This document shows, piece after piece, positions 5,092 through 6,349 of a stretch of DNA of 6,349 nt. Origin of the DNA: Streptomyces roseoverticillatus (GTDB taxonomy: Bacteria; Actinomycetota; Actinomycetes; Streptomycetales; Streptomycetaceae); assembly GCF_000719265.1 (NCBI RefSeq), contig NZ_JOFL01000050.1:1-6349 (forward strand), written 5' to 3'. Every line of letters begins with the position of its first letter. Within the stretch, counting starts at the first letter, position 1. The translations under genes and the position numbers were made by a program. The notes beneath the pieces were generated by a model, which saw only the letters and a program-made list of their open reading frames with translations, was not told the origin of the DNA and did not search any database.

Positions 5092-5122
5092 GGGTTGTGA
5101 CGATTGCGTCTCGTCACAACCC
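5092..5122. terminator. 12-bp perfect inverted repeat between ggct and pnp
   Basis: GGGTTGTGACGA (5092-5103) and TCGTCACAACCC (5111-5122) pair perfectly around a seven-base loop. It starts 13 bases after the cyclotransferase stop, suiting a terminator. The moderate GC content and the nearby pnp promoter make an operator role possible too. There is no T-run after it. Confidence 0.55.
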
Positions 5123-5158
5123 ACAAAGCAACAATCGGAACACCGTGACCAGTGACAT

Positions 5159-5170
5159 CTACGCGCGTAG
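5159..5170. promoter_or_regulatory. Palindromic candidate operator over the pnp -35 region
   Basis: CTACGCGCGTAG is a perfect 12-bp palindrome whose right end is 12 bases before the pnp -10. It occupies the position of the -35 element, where a bound repressor would block transcription. No canonical -35 is visible beside it. GTGAC occurs twice just upstream (5145-5149 and 5152-5156). The binding protein is unknown. Confidence 0.45.
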
Positions 5171-5182
5171 GCGATAAGCGGC

Positions 5183-5188
5183 TACCCT
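5183..5188 (+). promoter_or_regulatory. pnp -10 box, predicted leaderless GTG start
   Basis: TACCCT ends seven bases before GTG 5196 (spacer 5189-5195), the same box and spacing as the cyclotransferase gene upstream. No Shine-Dalgarno sequence precedes the GTG. Confidence 0.55.
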
Positions 5189-5195
5189 CGTCCGC

Positions 5196-6017
5196 GTGAA
5201 CGCATCAGTTACTCCCGACATCCAGGCCGACCCGTACGCCGCGGCGGACGCCGCCGCCGCCCGTCTGCGCGAGCTCACCGGCGCCGAGACCCACGACGTC
5301 GCCCTGGTCATGGGCAGCGGCTGGCTCCCCGCGACCGAGGCGCTCGGCACCCCCGAGGCCGAGTTCCCGGTCACCGAGCTCCCCGGCTTCACCGCGGCCG
5401 CCGTGGCGGGCCACGCCGGCACGGTCCGCTCGTACAAGGTCAACGACAAGCGCGCCCTGGTCTTCCTCGGCCGCACGCACTACTACGAGGGCCGCGGCGT
5501 CGCCGCCGTCGTCCACGGCGTCCGCACCTCCGTCGCCGCCGGCTGCAAGACCGTCGTCCTCACCAACGGCTGCGGCGGCCTCCGCGACGGCATGCGCCCC
5601 GGCCAGCCCGTGCTGATCAGCGACCACATCAACATGACGGCGACCTCGCCGATCGTCGGCGCCAACTTCGTCGACCTCACCGACCTGTACTCCCGCCGCC
5701 TGCGCGCGCTCTGCAAGGAGGTGGACGAGACCCTCGAGGAGGGCGTCTACGTCCAGCTCCCCGGCCCGCACTACGAGACGCCGGCCGAGATCCGCATGGT
5801 CCGCACCCTCGGCGGCGACCTCGTCGGCATGTCCACCACGCTGGAGGCCATCGCGGCCCGCGAGGCCGGTGCCGAGGTCCTGGGCATCTCCCTCGTGACG
5901 AACCTCGCCGCGGGCATGACCGGCGAGCCCCTCAACCACGAAGAGGTCCTCCAGGCCGGCCGCGACTCCGCGTCCCGCATGGGCGAGCTCCTGGCCCGGG
6001 TCCTCCCGAAGCTCTGA
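5196..6017 (+). CDS. deoD: Purine-nucleoside phosphorylase, trimeric (PNP/MTAP) class
   Basis: A 273-residue cytoplasmic enzyme. It splits purine (deoxy)nucleosides with phosphate into free base and (deoxy)ribose-1-phosphate, for purine salvage (EC 2.4.2.1). Visible landmarks in order are phosphate-binding GSGWLP (40-45), GHAG (72-75), GRTHYYEG (92-99), TNGCGGL (123-129) where many relatives have [18 protein letters not shown] (189-200), VGMST (210-214) and TNLAAG (235-240). Glu194 and Asn236 correspond to the residues that hold 6-oxopurines in trimeric PNPs, so inosine and guanosine are likely substrates and adenosine is not. The symbol follows mycobacterial usage for this class; it is not the hexameric E. 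coli DeoD type, and punA would serve equally. GTG 5196 is chosen because it begins the protein at the usual distance before the core and a TACCCT box lies seven bases upstream. Confidence 0.95.
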   Translation: MNASVTPDIQADPYAAADAAAARLRELTGAETHDVALVMGSGWLPATEALGTPEAEFPVTELPGFTAAAVAGHAGTVRSYKVNDKRALVFLGRTHYYEGRGVAAVVHGVRTSVAAGCKTVVLTNGCGGLRDGMRPGQPVLISDHINMTATSPIVGANFVDLTDLYSRRLRALCKEVDETLEEGVYVQLPGPHYETPAEIRMVRTLGGDLVGMSTTLEAIAAREAGAEVLGISLVTNLAAGMTGEPLNHEEVLQAGRDSASRMGELLARVLPKL

Positions 6018-6053
6018 CCTTGCCGGTCCACGGCGCCGTGTCCCCTCGCGGGG

Positions 6054-6137
6054 TGCGGCGCCGTTCCCCTTGCCGGGGTGCGACAGCCGGTGCGGCGCCG
6101 TTCCCCTTGCCGGGGTGCCATAGCCGGTACGGCGCCG
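6054..6137 (+). repeat. 37-bp tandem hairpin repeats after pnp
   Basis: Two full units (6054-6090, 6091-6127) and a ten-base start of a third (6128-6137) follow head to tail. The first 28 bases of the two units are identical, and the nine-base ends differ at three positions. Each unit contains GGCGCCG and a CCCC-N5-GGGG hairpin (6066-6078; 6103-6115). A diverged relative lies just before, at 6031-6056. They may terminate pnp transcription. Confidence 0.85.
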
Positions 6138-6172
6138 CGCCGGACCCCCGCGCGCCTTCGACGCGCGACACG

Positions 6173-6199
6173 CCCACCCACCCGCCTGTTGAGGGTGGG
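6173..6199. terminator. Possible terminator hairpin
   Basis: CCCACCC (6173-6179) pairs with GGGTGGG (6193-6199) around 13 bases; an alternative pairing of CCACCC (6178-6183) with GGGTGG shortens the loop. No T-run follows. Confidence 0.4.
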
Positions 6200-6215
6200 A
6201 GACGGCCCTAGGGGC

Positions 6216-6344
6216 GGGGCGGGGTGGGCCGGGCCCGTCAAGGGGCGTAAAGCGTGATTTGCGGGCCAGGCTTCCGGGCACCAAAGCAGAGGCCGGAGGG
6301 CCCGTAAATCATGCAGCCCCGGAGGGCCCGGCCCACCCCGCCCC
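6216..6344 (+). ncRNA. Long multi-segment hairpin (structured RNA or miniature inverted-repeat element)
   Basis: Four nested helices share one axis. 6216-6236 pairs with 6324-6344 (21 bp, perfect). GGGGC (6242-6246) pairs with GCCCC (6316-6320). 6252-6267 pairs with 6299-6314 (16 bp including two G-U pairs, G6254-U6312 and G6261-U6305). CTTCCGG (6271-6277) pairs with CCGGAG (6293-6298) with one bulged U. Small internal loops separate them and the apical loop is 15 bases. Both wobbles are G-U only in plus-strand RNA; in minus-strand RNA they would be C-A mismatches, so if RNA is the active form it is read rightwards, as pnp is. Whether it is an RNA gene, a long terminator or a mobile miniature element cannot be decided here. 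Confidence 0.5.
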
Positions 6345-6349
6345 CGACC

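Larger units (their letters stand above)
6018..6349. other. Gene-free structured region downstream of pnp
   Basis: No frame on either strand gives a credible protein. The region holds the palindrome CACGGCGCCGTG (6029-6040), a short hairpin CCCC-TCGC-GGGG (6042-6053), the 37-bp tandem units, a small terminator-like hairpin and a very long hairpin that runs almost to the window edge. Confidence 0.7.

Noticed and set aside
5095..5119. CRP-type site (TGTGA...TCACA) within the 5092-5122 inverted repeat
   Set aside because: The half-sites are 13 bases apart, whereas a CRP site has about six; a simple hairpin explains it better.
4468..5124. Upstream extension of the lpdA frame on the minus strand
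   Set aside because: It runs antisense through the cyclotransferase gene. The protein family starts at TRIVIIGGGPGG and a promoter box lies just before that point.
6054..6137. 37-bp repeats as a CRISPR array
   Set aside because: Units abut with no unique spacers, only two full copies exist, and no cas genes are present.
5205..6284. A 359-codon minus-strand frame opposite pnp
   Set aside because: Antisense shadow of pnp with Ala/Gly/Asp-rich composition and no family resemblance.

Overview
The window comes from a high-GC actinomycete, almost certainly a Streptomyces. Codon third positions are overwhelmingly G/C, GTG starts are used, and the gene set (AccA2-type carboxylase subunit, long-tailed DeoR regulator, LpdA-type flavoprotein, small gamma-glutamylcyclotransferase-like protein, trimeric-type purine nucleoside phosphorylase) is one I associate with a conserved Streptomyces chromosomal neighbourhood. 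That synteny statement is from memory and was not checked against a database.

Layout, left to right. 1-99 is the C-terminal end of a biotin-dependent acyl-CoA carboxylase alpha subunit, followed by a perfect 22-bp-stem terminator (127-174). 182-826 looks accessory: a minus-strand Phd/YefM-RelE toxin-antitoxin pair whose toxin frame is broken at a run of five C/G, and a divergent TetR regulator (827-1429). 1430-1817 has no gene but holds nested repeats: a 52-bp perfect direct repeat flanking a 69/70-bp imperfect tandem duplication. 1818-2861 (minus) is a DeoR/GlpR-type regulator with a long low-complexity tail. 3028-4467 (minus) is an LpdA-type NAD(P)H-quinone dehydrogenase. 4642-5079 (plus) is a gamma-glutamylcyclotransferase-fold protein, and 5196-6017 (plus) is purine nucleoside phosphorylase. 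6018-6349 has no gene and holds 37-bp tandem hairpin units and a ~129-nt long hairpin.

Five starts (phd, deoR, lpdA, ggct, pnp) each have a TANNNT-like -10 box ending exactly 7 nt before the start codon and no convincing Shine-Dalgarno sequence, which predicts leaderless mRNAs. Only tetR has a classical ribosome binding site. Four intergenic palindromes or repeats lie where operators or terminators are expected.

How the genes may work together: pnp splits purine nucleosides with phosphate, giving (deoxy)ribose-1-phosphate. A DeoR-type regulator with a sugar-phosphate-sensing domain two genes away is a reasonable candidate to respond to that pathway, but nothing in the sequence proves the link. 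No wholly new multi-gene system is evident. The most unexplained elements are the structured non-coding regions at 1430-1817 and 6018-6349.
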